DNA from: Prauserella rugosa
GTDB taxonomy: Bacteria > Actinomycetota > Actinomycetes > Mycobacteriales > Pseudonocardiaceae
DNA length: 64,000 bases
Assembly (NCBI RefSeq): GCF_000719975.1
Contig: NZ_JOIJ01000004.1
Location: 1 to 64,000, forward strand
Direction of reading: 5' to 3'
Part shown: one piece after another, positions 27,509 through 36,533 of the stretch
Position numbering within the stretch: the first letter of the stretch is position 1
How the letters are laid out: the number at the start of each line of letters is the position of its first letter
Made by a program: the position numbers and the translations under genes
Notes under the pieces: generated by a model
Database searches by the model: none
Told to the model about the DNA's origin: nothing
The model's input: the letters and a program-made list of their open reading frames with translations, nothing else

Positions 27509-30364
27509 CTACCCCTGGTCGCCGCCGCCCACGGGGACGACGGTGCCGGTCACGTAGGCGGCCTCGTCGGAGGCGAGGAAGGCGATCACGGCGGCCTGCT
27601 CGTCGAGCGTGCCGTAGCGCTTCATCAGCGACGACTCGACGGTCTGGTCGATGTGCGCCTGGAACCAGGCCTTCTCCTGCTCGGTCTGCGGGGCGTCCCC
27701 GCCGCGCGGAATCCGCCGCGGCGGGGCGTCGGTGCCACCGGGTGCCGTCGCGACGACCCGGATGCCCGAGCCCGCGTACTCCATCGCCAGCGACTCGGTG
27801 ATGGCGTTGATGCCGCCTTTGGCCGCCGAGTACGGAATGCGGTGGATGCCGCGCGTCGCCACCGACGAGACGTTCACGATCGTGCCGCTTCCCTGCCGCA
27901 CCAGCGCGGGCAACGCCGCGCGGCACGACCACAGCGTCGTCATCAGCGAACGGTTGATCTCCGCCTGGATCTGGTCGGCGGTGAACTCGGTGTAGGGCTT
28001 GAACCACATGGCGCCGCCGACGTTGTTGATCAGCACGTCGATGCGGCCGAACACCTCGAGCGCCTCGTCGATCACGGCCTGCGCGCCCTCGTAGGTCTCC
28101 AGGTCGGCGAGTACGGCCCGCGCCCGGCCGCCCTCGGAGGTGACGTCGTCGGCCACGCCCTGCACCAGGTCGGACCGGTCGGCGAGCACGAGCGCGCCGC
28201 CCTCGGCTCCGATCCGCCTGGCGGCGCGTTCGCCGATGCCCTGCGCCGATCCGGTGACCACGACCACCTTGCCCGCGAAGCGCCCCGGGGAGACGAACGC
28301 GGGCCTGGTCGCCTCGCGCGCCTCCTTCATCGCGCGCCGGGTCGTCGCCTTGGAGCGTTCCGCGTGTTCGGCGACGAGGGCGCGAGCGGCCTTGCGGTCG
28401 CCTGCCTCGAACGCGGACACGATGTCGAGGTGGTCCTGGGTACAGCGCGGATCGCACCACGTGGCCTCGCGCAACGTCTCGTCCATGTGTCCCTTCACGC
28501 CGAGGGCACGGTAGGCGTGGAGGAGGTGTTCGTTGCCGGTGAGGGTGAACAGGTAGTCGTGGAACGCCGCGTTGGCCTCGGTGTAGGCGGCGGCGTCGAC
28601 GAACCGGTCACCGTCCACATAGGGCACTGTGGCCTCGGCGAGGAGCCGGAAGCCGGCCAGCTGTTGCGAGCTGAGCCTGCCGATCGTGATCTCCACGGCG
28701 CCGAGCTCGAGGGCTTGGCGTGCGTCGAACACCGCGTCCGACTTGTAGATCGACGGGTGCTGTTCACCGATCTCGTAACCGTCGGGCGTCGCGGTCACCC
28801 CGGCAGCCGCGCCCTGGTTCGGTTGCACTGCGTTCGGCTCGGACTGGGGCTCGGACTCGTGCTTGGCGGGTGCCGGTGCCGGACCGCCGAGGGGACGGAT
28901 GCCGGTGTTCTCGGTGAGCATCTCCTGTCCCGCGATCGCCCGTGCGGCGCCGGCCGGCACGAGGTCCTCACCCGCGTCGAGGGCGCGGGTGGTCCCCGTA
29001 CCCGCAGGCCAGATGCCCTGGCCCGCGACGGAGCGGAGGGTGTCGACCTCGTCGACGCCGGCCCTGGTGCTCCCGAGGGCCCCATAGTCGCGTTGAACGC
29101 GACTATTGTTCCCATCGCGCGCCGCGCCAGGTCCCACGGGTGCGGCCGTAGTGGCGGCGAACATCGGCTGGCCTGCGAGCTCACGCCCCTCCCCCGCCGC
29201 GACGGAGGTGAGTTCGAGGAGCTGCTGCCGGTCGCGGGATGCGGGTGAGACGGCGCCGAATGCGGTCTCCTGCATGGTGTCCACGGTGTCCTCCGACGGT
29301 GTGTCGGGCTGCGGGGCGTCCTCGGGCTCGGCCGCGCTGTCGGCCTCGGTTCCGGGGGCGGCGGCGAGGGCGAACTTCTCGTAGTAGATGCCGGTGGGTT
29401 CGATGCCGCGTTCGGCGAAGTGGGTGCGGACCGCTTCGACCATCGGCGGTGGCCCGCACAGGTAGACGGCGACGTCCCCGCCGTGCAGGTGTTCGTCGCG
29501 GATCGGGCTCATCACGTAGCCGGTGTTGGGCGCGGTGCTGGCGGGATCGGAAACGACGTAGTCCCAGGTCAGCTGGGGAAGTTCGGTGGCGAGTTTGGCG
29601 ATGGTGTCGAGTTCGACGACGTCGTCGTCGGTGCTGACGCCGTACACCAGGTGCACCGGCCTGCGCGAGCCGGTGGCGACCATGGTGCGCAGGATCGACA
29701 GGATCGGTGCCAGGCCGGTGCCGCCTGCCAGCAGCAGCACGGGGCGGTCGGTCTCGCGCAGGAAGAAGCTGCCGTGCGGGCCGGTGAAAGTGAGTTCGTC
29801 GCCGACGGCGGCACGGTCGGTGAGGTAGTCCGACATGACGCCACCGGGAGACAGCTTCATCAGGAAGGTCAGGGACTTCTCGTCGGGCCCGTTGCTGAAC
29901 GAGTACGAGCGGGTCTCGTCGGTTCCGGGCACGGCGATATTGACGTACTGCCCCGGCAGGAAGGCCAGGTCGGCGCGCTGCGGGGTGTCGATGGTGAGCG
30001 CGACGGTGGTCGGCGAGAGCCGGTCGAGTGCGGTGATCGTGGCGGTGAACTCGCCCGCCTGGGTCTTGGCGACCTCGGAGGTGGTGGCGATCTGCAGGAC
30101 GAGGTCGGATTTCGGGGTCATGCTGCACGGCAGCACGTAGCCGCTGGCGGCTTCGTCGTCGGTGAGGGCGTCGTCGATGTAGGTGCCGCCGTCGTAGTCA
30201 CCGGATTCGCAGAACGCTTTGCACGTGCCGCACGCGCCGTCGCGGCAGTCGAGTGGGATGTTGATCCGCTGCCGGTAGGAGGCGTCGGCGACGGTCTGGT
30301 CGGGATCGCACTCGATGAAACGTGTGACTCCGTCCTCGAAGGACAGCGCGACCTGATAACTCAC
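27509..30364 (-). CDS. benCD: BenC-FCD-BenD fusion: benzoate dioxygenase reductase plus diol dehydrogenase
   Basis: One uninterrupted frame encodes 951 residues from the GTG at 30364 (GGAG, 5-nt spacing). Residues 1-95 form a plant-type [2Fe-2S] ferredoxin with C40, C45, C48 and C80. Residues 100-335 form an FAD/NAD reductase with RSYSFSNG and AGGTGLAPILS. This BenC part would feed electrons to BenAB. A ~200-residue Ala/Pro/Gly-rich linker follows. Residues about 540-690 match an FCD domain (the ligand/metal domain of GntR regulators) with its histidines but without a DNA-binding helix. Residues 697-951 form an SDR (TGSAQGIG, Y845-x3-K849) matching BenD, which oxidises the benzoate cis-diol to catechol. 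Normally benC and benD are separate and the FCD domain is absent. The linker contains an in-frame palindromic repeat (29069-29097). Confidence 0.9.
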   Translation of the reverse strand: MSYQVALSFEDGVTRFIECDPDQTVADASYRQRINIPLDCRDGACGTCKAFCESGDYDGGTYIDDALTDDEAASGYVLPCSMTPKSDLVLQIATTSEVAKTQAGEFTATITALDRLSPTTVALTIDTPQRADLAFLPGQYVNIAVPGTDETRSYSFSNGPDEKSLTFLMKLSPGGVMSDYLTDRAAVGDELTFTGPHGSFFLRETDRPVLLLAGGTGLAPILSILRTMVATGSRRPVHLVYGVSTDDDVVELDTIAKLATELPQLTWDYVVSDPASTAPNTGYVMSPIRDEHLHGGDVAVYLCGPPPMVEAVRTHFAERGIEPTGIYYEKFALAAAPGTEADSAAEPEDAPQPDTPSEDTVDTMQETAFGAVSPASRDRQQLLELTSVAAGEGRELAGQPMFAATTAAPVGPGAARDGNNSRVQRDYGALGSTRAGVDEVDTLRSVAGQGIWPAGTGTTRALDAGEDLVPAGAARAIAGQEMLTENTGIRPLGGPAPAPAKHESEPQSEPNAVQPNQGAAAGVTATPDGYEIGEQHPSIYKSDAVFDARQALELGAVEITIGRLSSQQLAGFRLLAEATVPYVDGDRFVDAAAYTEANAAFHDYLFTLTGNEHLLHAYRALGVKGHMDETLREATWCDPRCTQDHLDIVSAFEAGDRKAARALVAEHAERSKATTRRAMKEAREATRPAFVSPGRFAGKVVVVTGSAQGIGERAARRIGAEGGALVLADRSDLVQGVADDVTSEGGRARAVLADLETYEGAQAVIDEALEVFGRIDVLINNVGGAMWFKPYTEFTADQIQAEINRSLMTTLWSCRAALPALVRQGSGTIVNVSSVATRGIHRIPYSAAKGGINAITESLAMEYAGSGIRVVATAPGGTDAPPRRIPRGGDAPQTEQEKAWFQAHIDQTVESSLMKRYGTLDEQAAVIAFLASDEAAYVTGTVVPVGGGDQG
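29069..29106. repeat. Palindromic dispersed element, copy 2, inside the fused ben gene
   Basis: The arm at 29069-29097 is the complement of copy 1 over 29 bp. Its inner part folds as an 11-bp palindrome (ATAGTCGCGTT / AACGCGACTAT) around a single base. On the coding strand it is translated in frame as NSRVQRDYGALGS in the linker between the BenC and FCD parts. Confidence 0.85.
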
Positions 30365-30475
30365 AACAGCTCCTAGCAAATATGAGACCCGAAACCGCCA
30401 CGAAAACCCAGCGATCCAACTTGCCTACGGATACGACCCGCCCACGCGCTATTCACGGGCCCGACCCGGCACGGC

Positions 30476-30499
30476 CATTGGCACCGACATTGGCACCGA
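30476..30499. repeat. 12-bp tandem duplication
   Basis: CATTGGCACCGA occurs twice head to tail in the 158-bp gap between benB and the fused ben gene. No other structure was seen in that gap. Confidence 0.8.
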
Positions 30500-30522
30500 C
30501 CAGCAAAAGAAGTTGACAGGTT

Positions 30523-31083
30523 CTAGATGTGGTAGATGTCCACAACGTGGTGGATGTAGTCATTCTTGAGAATGACCGTCTTGCGGCGGATGAGTGGTGA
30601 TTCGCCGGAGAAGTCGATGGTGTAGAACGAGGTTCCGTAGTAGGGGTCCACCGTGTTGTAGCGAAAGTACATGGTGTGCCAGTTGAACCGCACGTCGAGG
30701 AGGTCGCCTCGGCGTTCGATGACCTCGACGTTGTTGATGTTGTGGCTGGTCCGCGGTTCGGGGATGGAGGTGGCGCTGGAGCGTTCGGTGCGGATGCGGA
30801 AGACGCGGTCCTCCAGGCCACCCTTGTTGGGGTAGTAAATCAGCGACATCTCCCGCTGCGGGTCTTCGGTGAGGCGGTCGTTGTCGTCCCAGCAGGGCAT
30901 CCAGAACACGACGTCGTCGGCGTAGCATTCGAGCCATTTCTCGAATTCCCGGTCGTCGAGGTAGCGGGCCTCGCGGTAGAGGAATTGTTCGAGGTCGTTC
31001 TGGGTGATGTGCTTGGTCGGGGCGGGGGTGTCGGTGGCCGTGCCCGTCCCGTTCGTGGTGGTGTTGTCGGCGGTGACAGTCAT
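30523..31083 (-). CDS. benB: Benzoate 1,2-dioxygenase, small (beta) subunit
   Basis: This 186-residue protein has the ring-hydroxylating dioxygenase beta-subunit fold (NTF2-like). It has the N-terminal FLYREARYLDDREFEKWLECY segment, the central RVFRIRTERSSATSIPEPRTSHNI-type region and a C-terminal KTVILKNDYIHHVVDIYHI segment typical of BenB/XylY. It is structural, pairing with BenA in an alpha3beta3 oxygenase. A ~25-residue Thr/Asn-rich N-terminal extension precedes the fold. It lies 39 bp after benA and 158 bp before the reductase fusion in the same operon. Confidence 0.93.
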   Translation of the reverse strand: MTVTADNTTTNGTGTATDTPAPTKHITQNDLEQFLYREARYLDDREFEKWLECYADDVVFWMPCWDDNDRLTEDPQREMSLIYYPNKGGLEDRVFRIRTERSSATSIPEPRTSHNINNVEVIERRGDLLDVRFNWHTMYFRYNTVDPYYGTSFYTIDFSGESPLIRRKTVILKNDYIHHVVDIYHI

Positions 31084-31122
31084 GTCGGGAAAGCCTCCTT
31101 GTCGGTGGTGCGGGCGGGCCGA

Positions 31123-32520
31123 TCAGGCGCCGGCGCTGTCGGCCGCGGCCTTCCTGGCGGCTTCCTGCTCCAGGGCTTCCTTGGCGACGGCGGCGCGCAT
31201 GGTCTGGGTCCAGTAGCCGTGCTGCACGGGATAGAGCCCTTCGTCCTCGTTGCGCTGGCCTGCGGAGATGACGCCGTCCATGCCGAGTGCGGTGGCGACC
31301 TCGTCGGGGCCGCTCAGCCAGTGTTCGGCGCCTCGGCTCATGTCGTTCCACGGCGCGGCTGTAGCGCGGAAGGTGAGCTGGCAGGAGCGGAACTCTTCGA
31401 GGTCGTCCGGGGTGGCCATGCCGGAGGCGTTGAAGAAGTCCTCGTACTGGCGGATGCGCCAGGCCCGCGATTCGTCGCTTTCGCCCTTCGGGGCGATGCA
31501 GTAGATGGTGACCTCGGTCTTGTCGGGCGCGATGGGGCGGAAGTGCCTGATCTGGGTGGAGAACTGGTCCATCAGGTAGACGTTCGGGTACAGGCACAGG
31601 TTGCGCGAGCCCTTGACCATGAACTCGCCCTTGGCGTCGCCGAACTCCTTCTTGAGCTCCTCCATGCGCGGCCACAGTGGACGGTCCTGGGGGTTGCCCG
31701 CCCATGTCCACAGGCACAGGTGCCCGTTGGGGTACGACCAGTAGCCGCCTCCGGACTTGCCCCAGCTGCCCGCGTCGAGGGTCTTGGTGTCGTTCTTGGA
31801 CTCGCCGGTGCCCCTGCGGGAGGTGGTGGCGGCGTAGTTCCAGTGCGTCGCGGTGACGTGGTAGCCGTCGGCCCCGTTCTCGGCCTGCACCTTCCAGTTG
31901 CCGTCGAAGGTGTAGGTGGAGGAGCCGCGCAGCACCTCGAGGCCTTCGGGCGACTGGTCGACGAGCATGTCGATGACCTTGGTGGTGTCGCCGAGGTGTT
32001 CCGACAGCGGCAGCACGTCGGGATTGAGGCTGCCGAACAGGAATCCACGGTAGGAGTCGAACCGGGCGACCTTGGTGAGGTCGTGGGAGCCGTCGGTGTC
32101 GAACGAGTCCGGGTAGCCCGCACCGTCGGGGTCCTTGACCTTGAGCAGCTTGCCGTCGTTGCGGAACGTCCAGCCGTGGAACGGGCACGTGAGCGTGGTG
32201 CGGTTGTCCGTCTTGCGGCGGCAGAGCATGGCTCCGCGGTGGGCGCACGCGTTGATGAGGCAGTGCAGCTGCCCCTGCTTGTCGCGGGTGATCACGACCG
32301 GCTGGCGGCCGATGTAGGTCGTGAAGTAGTCCCCTGGGTTCGGGACCTGGCTCTCGTGGGCCAGGTAGATCCAGTTGCCCTCGAAGATGTGCTTCATCTC
32401 GAGTTCGAAGATCTCCTCGTCGGTGAAGATCCGACGGTTGGCGCGGTAGACACCGGCTTCCCGGTCTTCGACGACGGCGTCGGCGAGGACGGCCGACACG
32501 TGGTCAAGGGTCTCGGTCAT
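31123..32520 (-). CDS. benA: Benzoate 1,2-dioxygenase, large (alpha) subunit
   Basis: This 465-residue Rieske non-haem iron oxygenase subunit adds both atoms of O2 to benzoate to give the 1,2-cis-diol. Rieske ligands are C92/H94 and C112/H115. The mononuclear iron site is in the N215-xx-D218-xx-H221-xxxx-H226 segment. The ATG at 32520 has GGAGG six bases upstream; the longer open frame begins within the shared promoter and is rejected. It is the first gene of benA-benB-benCD-benK, divergent from a LysR regulator. Anthranilate or toluate oxygenases are relatives, but the cat genes and benK nearby favour benzoate. Confidence 0.93.
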   Translation of the reverse strand: MTETLDHVSAVLADAVVEDREAGVYRANRRIFTDEEIFELEMKHIFEGNWIYLAHESQVPNPGDYFTTYIGRQPVVITRDKQGQLHCLINACAHRGAMLCRRKTDNRTTLTCPFHGWTFRNDGKLLKVKDPDGAGYPDSFDTDGSHDLTKVARFDSYRGFLFGSLNPDVLPLSEHLGDTTKVIDMLVDQSPEGLEVLRGSSTYTFDGNWKVQAENGADGYHVTATHWNYAATTSRRGTGESKNDTKTLDAGSWGKSGGGYWSYPNGHLCLWTWAGNPQDRPLWPRMEELKKEFGDAKGEFMVKGSRNLCLYPNVYLMDQFSTQIRHFRPIAPDKTEVTIYCIAPKGESDESRAWRIRQYEDFFNASGMATPDDLEEFRSCQLTFRATAAPWNDMSRGAEHWLSGPDEVATALGMDGVISAGQRNEDEGLYPVQHGYWTQTMRAAVAKEALEQEAARKAAADSAGA

Positions 32521-32740
32521 TGAGTCCTCCTGCGGCCGTTCTGATCGGCTCTGATCGGCGGGTGCACCGACTGTGACAGCGCGGTTAACGACGCAAACCG
32601 GGTAAATGCCCAGTCCTGACCCAGGGGGCCTTTGATCGTTGTTGTTTATCAATCCTGCGGTAAGAAGTCCTTGTCATGGATCAATGCAGGTACCTACCGT
32701 GAAGAATCGGCCCAGCGCGGAGCAGGAAGGAGGTGCGCGG
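32521..32740. promoter_or_regulatory. Divergent ben/cat promoter region with LysR-type box
   Basis: The 220-bp region between benA and the LysR gene contains TTGAT-N11-ATCAA at 32632-32652, a perfect inverted T-N11-A LysR-type box. A further ATCAA half site is at 32680-32684. This is where the LysR regulator should bind to control both the ben operon and its own cat operon. Confidence 0.75.
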
Positions 32741-33661
32741 ATGGAGCTGCGGCACCTTCGCTACTTCGTGGCGGTGGCCGAGACGTGCCACTTCGGCCGT
32801 GCCGCGGAGCGTCTGCGCCTGGCCCAGCCCGCGCTCTCGCACGCCATCCGCCAGCTCGAGTCCGAGTTGGGAGCGACGCTGTTCGCCCGCACGACGCGCC
32901 AGGTCAGCCTGACACCCGCAGGTGAGTTCTTCCTGGCCGAAGCGCATCGGGTGCTCGACACGCTCGCCGACGGGGTACACGGGGTCCGCCAGATCGCGGG
33001 CGGCAGGCTCGGCCTGTTGCGCATCGGTTTCACCGGTACCGCAGCGTTCTCCCACCTGCCCCGGATCGCCCGCGCGCTGAAGCGGGACCTGCCCGAGGTG
33101 GCTCTCGACGTCAACGCCGATCTGCTGACGCCGGCGCAGTGCGATCTGTTGCGTTCGGGCGACCTCGACGTCGGGGTGCTGCGCCCGCCCGCCCGCGGTG
33201 AGGACATCGAGCTGCGGATCGTCGAGACCGAGCCGCTCATCCTCGCGGTGCCCGCCGATCATCGGTTGGCCACCGAGCCGGTCGTGTCGATGGGTGACCT
33301 GCGGGCGGAGTCGTTCATCGGCTACGCCAGCAAGGACTCCGTGGTCAACGACGCGGTGACCCGCAGTTGCGAGGCCGCGAGCTTCACTCCGCAGCGCGAC
33401 CATCAGGCAGCCGGGACGGCCGTGTTGTTGTCGCTGGTCGCGGGCGGTCTCGGCGTCGCCATGGTGCCGACGTCGGCGAGGGCGCTGCCGTTGGAGGGCG
33501 TGGTGTTCCGCGACCTGACCGACGCGGGCAGCGTCGAACTCGCGCTGGCCTGGCACGCGAGCACCGATTCGCCGTTGGTGCGGTCGGTCGTCGACGTGCT
33601 GGAACCCGCCCTGACCGGCCGTGCCGACCCGGCCGCATCGACCCCCGAGGTGAGTCCATGA
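32741..33661 (+). CDS. LysR family regulator of benzoate/catechol genes (CatR/BenM-like)
   Basis: The 306-residue LysR-type regulator has an N-terminal winged helix (MELRHLRYFVAVAETCHFGR, with the AAERLRLAQPALSHAI recognition helix) and a periplasmic-binding-like effector domain. The ATG at 32741 follows AGGAAGGAGG. Its gene overlaps catB as ATGA, so it is translated with catB and catA, and it is divergent from benA. In relatives such as BenM and CatR the effectors are benzoate and/or cis,cis-muconate. One regulator governing both halves of the pathway from this single intergenic region is the likely scheme. Confidence 0.9.
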   Translation: MELRHLRYFVAVAETCHFGRAAERLRLAQPALSHAIRQLESELGATLFARTTRQVSLTPAGEFFLAEAHRVLDTLADGVHGVRQIAGGRLGLLRIGFTGTAAFSHLPRIARALKRDLPEVALDVNADLLTPAQCDLLRSGDLDVGVLRPPARGEDIELRIVETEPLILAVPADHRLATEPVVSMGDLRAESFIGYASKDSVVNDAVTRSCEAASFTPQRDHQAAGTAVLLSLVAGGLGVAMVPTSARALPLEGVVFRDLTDAGSVELALAWHASTDSPLVRSVVDVLEPALTGRADPAASTPEVSP

Positions 33662-34761
33662 AGATCACGCGGATCGAGGCGATCCCGTTCGCCATCCCGT
33701 ATCGCAAGCCGCTGAAGTTCGCCTCGGGTGAGGTGCACGCGGCCGAGCACGTGCTGGTGCGGGTGCACACCGACGACGGTGTCGTCGGTGTGGCCGAGGC
33801 GCCGCCCCGGCCGTTCACCTACGGGGAGACCCAGACCGGCATCATCACCGTGATCGACCGGATCTTCGCGCCGCAGCTGACCGGGTTGAGCCTGCTCGAA
33901 CGCGAGACGATGCACGCGCGGATGCACCGCACGGTCGGCAATCCGGCCGCGAAGGCGGCGGTCGACATGGCGGTGTGGGACGCGTTGGGCCGCACGCTGG
34001 ACACCGGGGTCACCGAGTTGCTCGGCGGCTACACCGACCGCATGCGGGTCTCGCACATGCTGGGCTTCGACGAGCCCGCGGCGATGGTGGCCGAGGCCGA
34101 ACGCATGCGGGACCGCTACGGCATCACGACGTTCAAGGTGAAGGTCGGCAGGCGTCCGGTGTCGCTGGACACCGCCGTGGTGCGGGCGCTTCGTGAGGAG
34201 CTCGGCGACGACGTCGAGTTGTACGTGGACGGCAACCGCGGCTGGACGCCTGCCGAGTCGGCCGCGGCGATGCGGCAGATGGCCGACCTGGGCCTGCTGT
34301 TCGCCGAGGAGCTGTGTCCGGCCGACGACGTACTGGGCCGCCGGTGGCTGGTGTCGCAATTGGACGTTCCGTTCATCGCCGACGAGTCCGCGGTGACGGC
34401 CGCCGACGTGACCAGGGAGATCCTGGGCGGTTCGGCGACGGCCATCAACATCAAGGTGGCGCGCAGCGGGTTCACCCTCGCCCAGCGGGCGCACCATCTC
34501 GCCGAGGGGCTGGGCCTGGAGGCCGTGATGGGCAATCAGGTCGACGGTCAGCTCGGTTCGATGTGCACGGTCGTGTTCGGTTCGGCGTTCGCGCTCACCT
34601 CGCGCCGCGCGGGCGAGTTGTCGAACTTCCTCGACATGACCGACGACCTGCTGACCGAGCCGCTGCAGATCACCGGTGGCGAGTTGACCATCCGGCCGGG
34701 CGCGGGCATCGGTGTCGAGATCGATCCCGACAAGTTGGCGCACTACCGCCAGGACGTGTGA
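33658..34761 (+). CDS. catB: Muconate cycloisomerase
   Basis: This 367-residue enolase-superfamily enzyme converts cis,cis-muconate to muconolactone. The catalytic base pair is K160-x-K162 (TFKVKVG). The metal ligands are D191 (YVDGNRGW), E217/E218 and D242 (IADES). The start overlaps the LysR stop by 4 nt (ATGA), implying coupled translation, and catA follows 48 bp later. Chloromuconate cycloisomerase or dipeptide epimerase are family alternatives; the context with benzoate and catechol genes favours muconate. Confidence 0.9.
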   Translation: MKITRIEAIPFAIPYRKPLKFASGEVHAAEHVLVRVHTDDGVVGVAEAPPRPFTYGETQTGIITVIDRIFAPQLTGLSLLERETMHARMHRTVGNPAAKAAVDMAVWDALGRTLDTGVTELLGGYTDRMRVSHMLGFDEPAAMVAEAERMRDRYGITTFKVKVGRRPVSLDTAVVRALREELGDDVELYVDGNRGWTPAESAAAMRQMADLGLLFAEELCPADDVLGRRWLVSQLDVPFIADESAVTAADVTREILGGSATAINIKVARSGFTLAQRAHHLAEGLGLEAVMGNQVDGQLGSMCTVVFGSAFALTSRRAGELSNFLDMTDDLLTEPLQITGGELTIRPGAGIGVEIDPDKLAHYRQDV

Positions 34762-34809
34762 CGCGCGTACGCGCTTTGGCGAACTGACCGAGGAATCAAG
34801 GAGGATCCC

Positions 34810-35676
34810 ATGACCACCATCCCCACCGAGGCGACGGCCGCCGCGGCCGGCGCCAACGCGACGGCGCACTTCGCCAGCGACAAGGACCCGTACGCGGCTG
34901 TGAAGGACGTCCCGCCGGCACGCGTCGACAAGCTTGCGAGGCGGGTGCTGGCGGCCGTTCACGACACGATCCGCGAGGAGAAGGTCACCTACGACGAGTA
35001 CAACGCGCTGAAGGCGTGGCTGATCCAGGTCGGCAAGGACGGTGAGTGGCCGCTGTTCCTCGACGTCTGGGTCGAGCACGTGGTCGAGGAGGTCGCCACC
35101 GAGCACCGTGAGGGCAGCAAGGGGACGATCGAGGGGCCGTACTACGTGCCGAACGCGCCGGAGTGCGCGGAGAACGGCGTCGGCACGATCCCGATGCGCG
35201 AGGACGAGGCGGGCACCAAACTGACGTGGACGGGCACGGTCACCGCGACCGACGGCACTCCGTTGGAGAACGCCAAGGTCGAGGTGTGGCACGCCGACAA
35301 CGACGGTTACTACAGCCAGTTCGAACCGAGCCAGCCGCAGTGGAACCTGCGCGGCACGTTCTCCGTCGGTGAGGGTGGCCGCTTCGAGATCCACACCATC
35401 CAGCCGGCTCCGTACCAGATCCCGACCGACGGCGCGTGCGGCAAACTGATCGCCGCGGCGGGCTGGCACGCCTGGCGCCCGGCCCACATCCACGTGAAGG
35501 TGTCGGCCCCCGGCTACGAGCTGCTCACCGTGCAGCTGTACTTCCCCGGTGACGAGCACAACGACGACGACATCGCCTCGGCCGTCAAGCCGGAGCTCAT
35601 CCTCGATCCGAAGCCCGCAGGCGACGGCACGGCCACCGTCGACTACGGCTTCGTCCTGGACCCGGTCCGGAACTGA
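34810..35676 (+). CDS. catA: Catechol 1,2-dioxygenase
   Basis: This 288-residue intradiol dioxygenase cleaves catechol between the hydroxyls to cis,cis-muconate. The ferric ligands are Tyr112 (EGPYYVP), Tyr202 (PYQIP), His226 and His228 (AHIHVK). An N-terminal helical dimerisation domain is present. The ATG has a canonical AAGGAGG site. It is the last gene of the LysR-catB-catA operon and ends at a strong hairpin. No muconolactone isomerase (catC) follows, unlike most actinobacterial cat clusters. Confidence 0.95.
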   Translation: MTTIPTEATAAAAGANATAHFASDKDPYAAVKDVPPARVDKLARRVLAAVHDTIREEKVTYDEYNALKAWLIQVGKDGEWPLFLDVWVEHVVEEVATEHREGSKGTIEGPYYVPNAPECAENGVGTIPMREDEAGTKLTWTGTVTATDGTPLENAKVEVWHADNDGYYSQFEPSQPQWNLRGTFSVGEGGRFEIHTIQPAPYQIPTDGACGKLIAAAGWHAWRPAHIHVKVSAPGYELLTVQLYFPGDEHNDDDIASAVKPELILDPKPAGDGTATVDYGFVLDPVRN

Positions 35677-35700
35677 CACCACCGGATGTCCGACGTGCGA

Positions 35701-35748
35701 CGCGGTTGGGTCCTCCGGTGCCTGTGGGTGCCGGAGGGCCCAACTGCG
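35701..35748. terminator. Bidirectional terminator between catA and the SDR operon
   Basis: A long imperfect stem (CGCGGTTGGGTCCTCCGG against CCGGAGGGCCCAACTGCG, G-T wobbles only) lies between two convergent stop codons. Confidence 0.75.
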
Positions 35749-35763
35749 TTCGCGGTGGTCTCG

Positions 35764-36522
35764 TCAGTGGATGTGGGACCCGCCGTTGACGTCGTAGGTC
35801 GCCCCGGTGAGGTAGCCGGACTCGGGGCGGCACAGGAACGCCACCATGTCGGCGACGTCGGACACGGCACCCGTGCGGCGCATGGGGATGTCGGCCACCA
35901 TCGCCGCTTTGCGGTCGTCCGGCAGCTTGCCCGCGGTGATGTCGGTGTCGATCAGCCCCGGTGCCACCGAGTTGACCGTCACGCCCGACGGGCCGAGCTC
36001 ACGTGCCAGCGAACGGGAGAACCCGAGCAGTGCCGCCTTGGCCGACGAGTAGGCCACCCCGCCGAACACGCCTCCGCCGCGTTCGGCCGACACCGACGAC
36101 ATGTTGACGATCCTGCCGAAACCACGTTCGGTCATGCCCGGCGCGATGCGTTTGGTCATCAGGTAGCTGCCCCGCACGTTGACGGCGAAGATGCGTTCCC
36201 ATTCGTCGTCTGCCACGTCCAGGAACGTCGTCGGAGACGTGATGCCGGCGTTGTTCACCAACGCCCCGATCTCCGTCAGATTCCCCTCCACCGTCGCGAC
36301 CGCCTGATCGACGTCGTCGCGGTCGGTCACGTCGCATCGAATGCCCAGCGCGGTGACGCCGTGTCGCTGAGCGACCTGGTCGGCGATCTCCTTCGCGGCG
36401 GCCTCGTCGAGGTCGAGCACCGCGATGTCCCAGCCCTGCGCGGCGAGCGCGTGCGCCACGCCCTGGCCGATGCCGCGCCGGGACCCGGCTCCGGTGATCA
36501 CGGCCGTATGCGTCTGTGTCAT
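35764..36522 (-). CDS. Short-chain dehydrogenase/reductase
   Basis: The 252-residue classical SDR has the cofactor loop TGAGSRRGIGQG, NNAG near 90, catalytic Ser of NMSSVS and YSSAKAA near 155-159, and C-terminal YDVNGGSHIH. The insertion of RR in the glycine loop is a small oddity. It is the last gene of a four-gene operon after the transketolase halves (11 bp gap). In such operons the SDR usually oxidises a sugar, sugar acid or polyol to a ketose that the transketolase then uses. The exact substrate is unknown. Confidence 0.85.
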   Translation of the reverse strand: MTQTHTAVITGAGSRRGIGQGVAHALAAQGWDIAVLDLDEAAAKEIADQVAQRHGVTALGIRCDVTDRDDVDQAVATVEGNLTEIGALVNNAGITSPTTFLDVADDEWERIFAVNVRGSYLMTKRIAPGMTERGFGRIVNMSSVSAERGGGVFGGVAYSSAKAALLGFSRSLARELGPSGVTVNSVAPGLIDTDITAGKLPDDRKAAMVADIPMRRTGAVSDVADMVAFLCRPESGYLTGATYDVNGGSHIH

Positions 36523-36533
36523 CTTCTCCGCTC

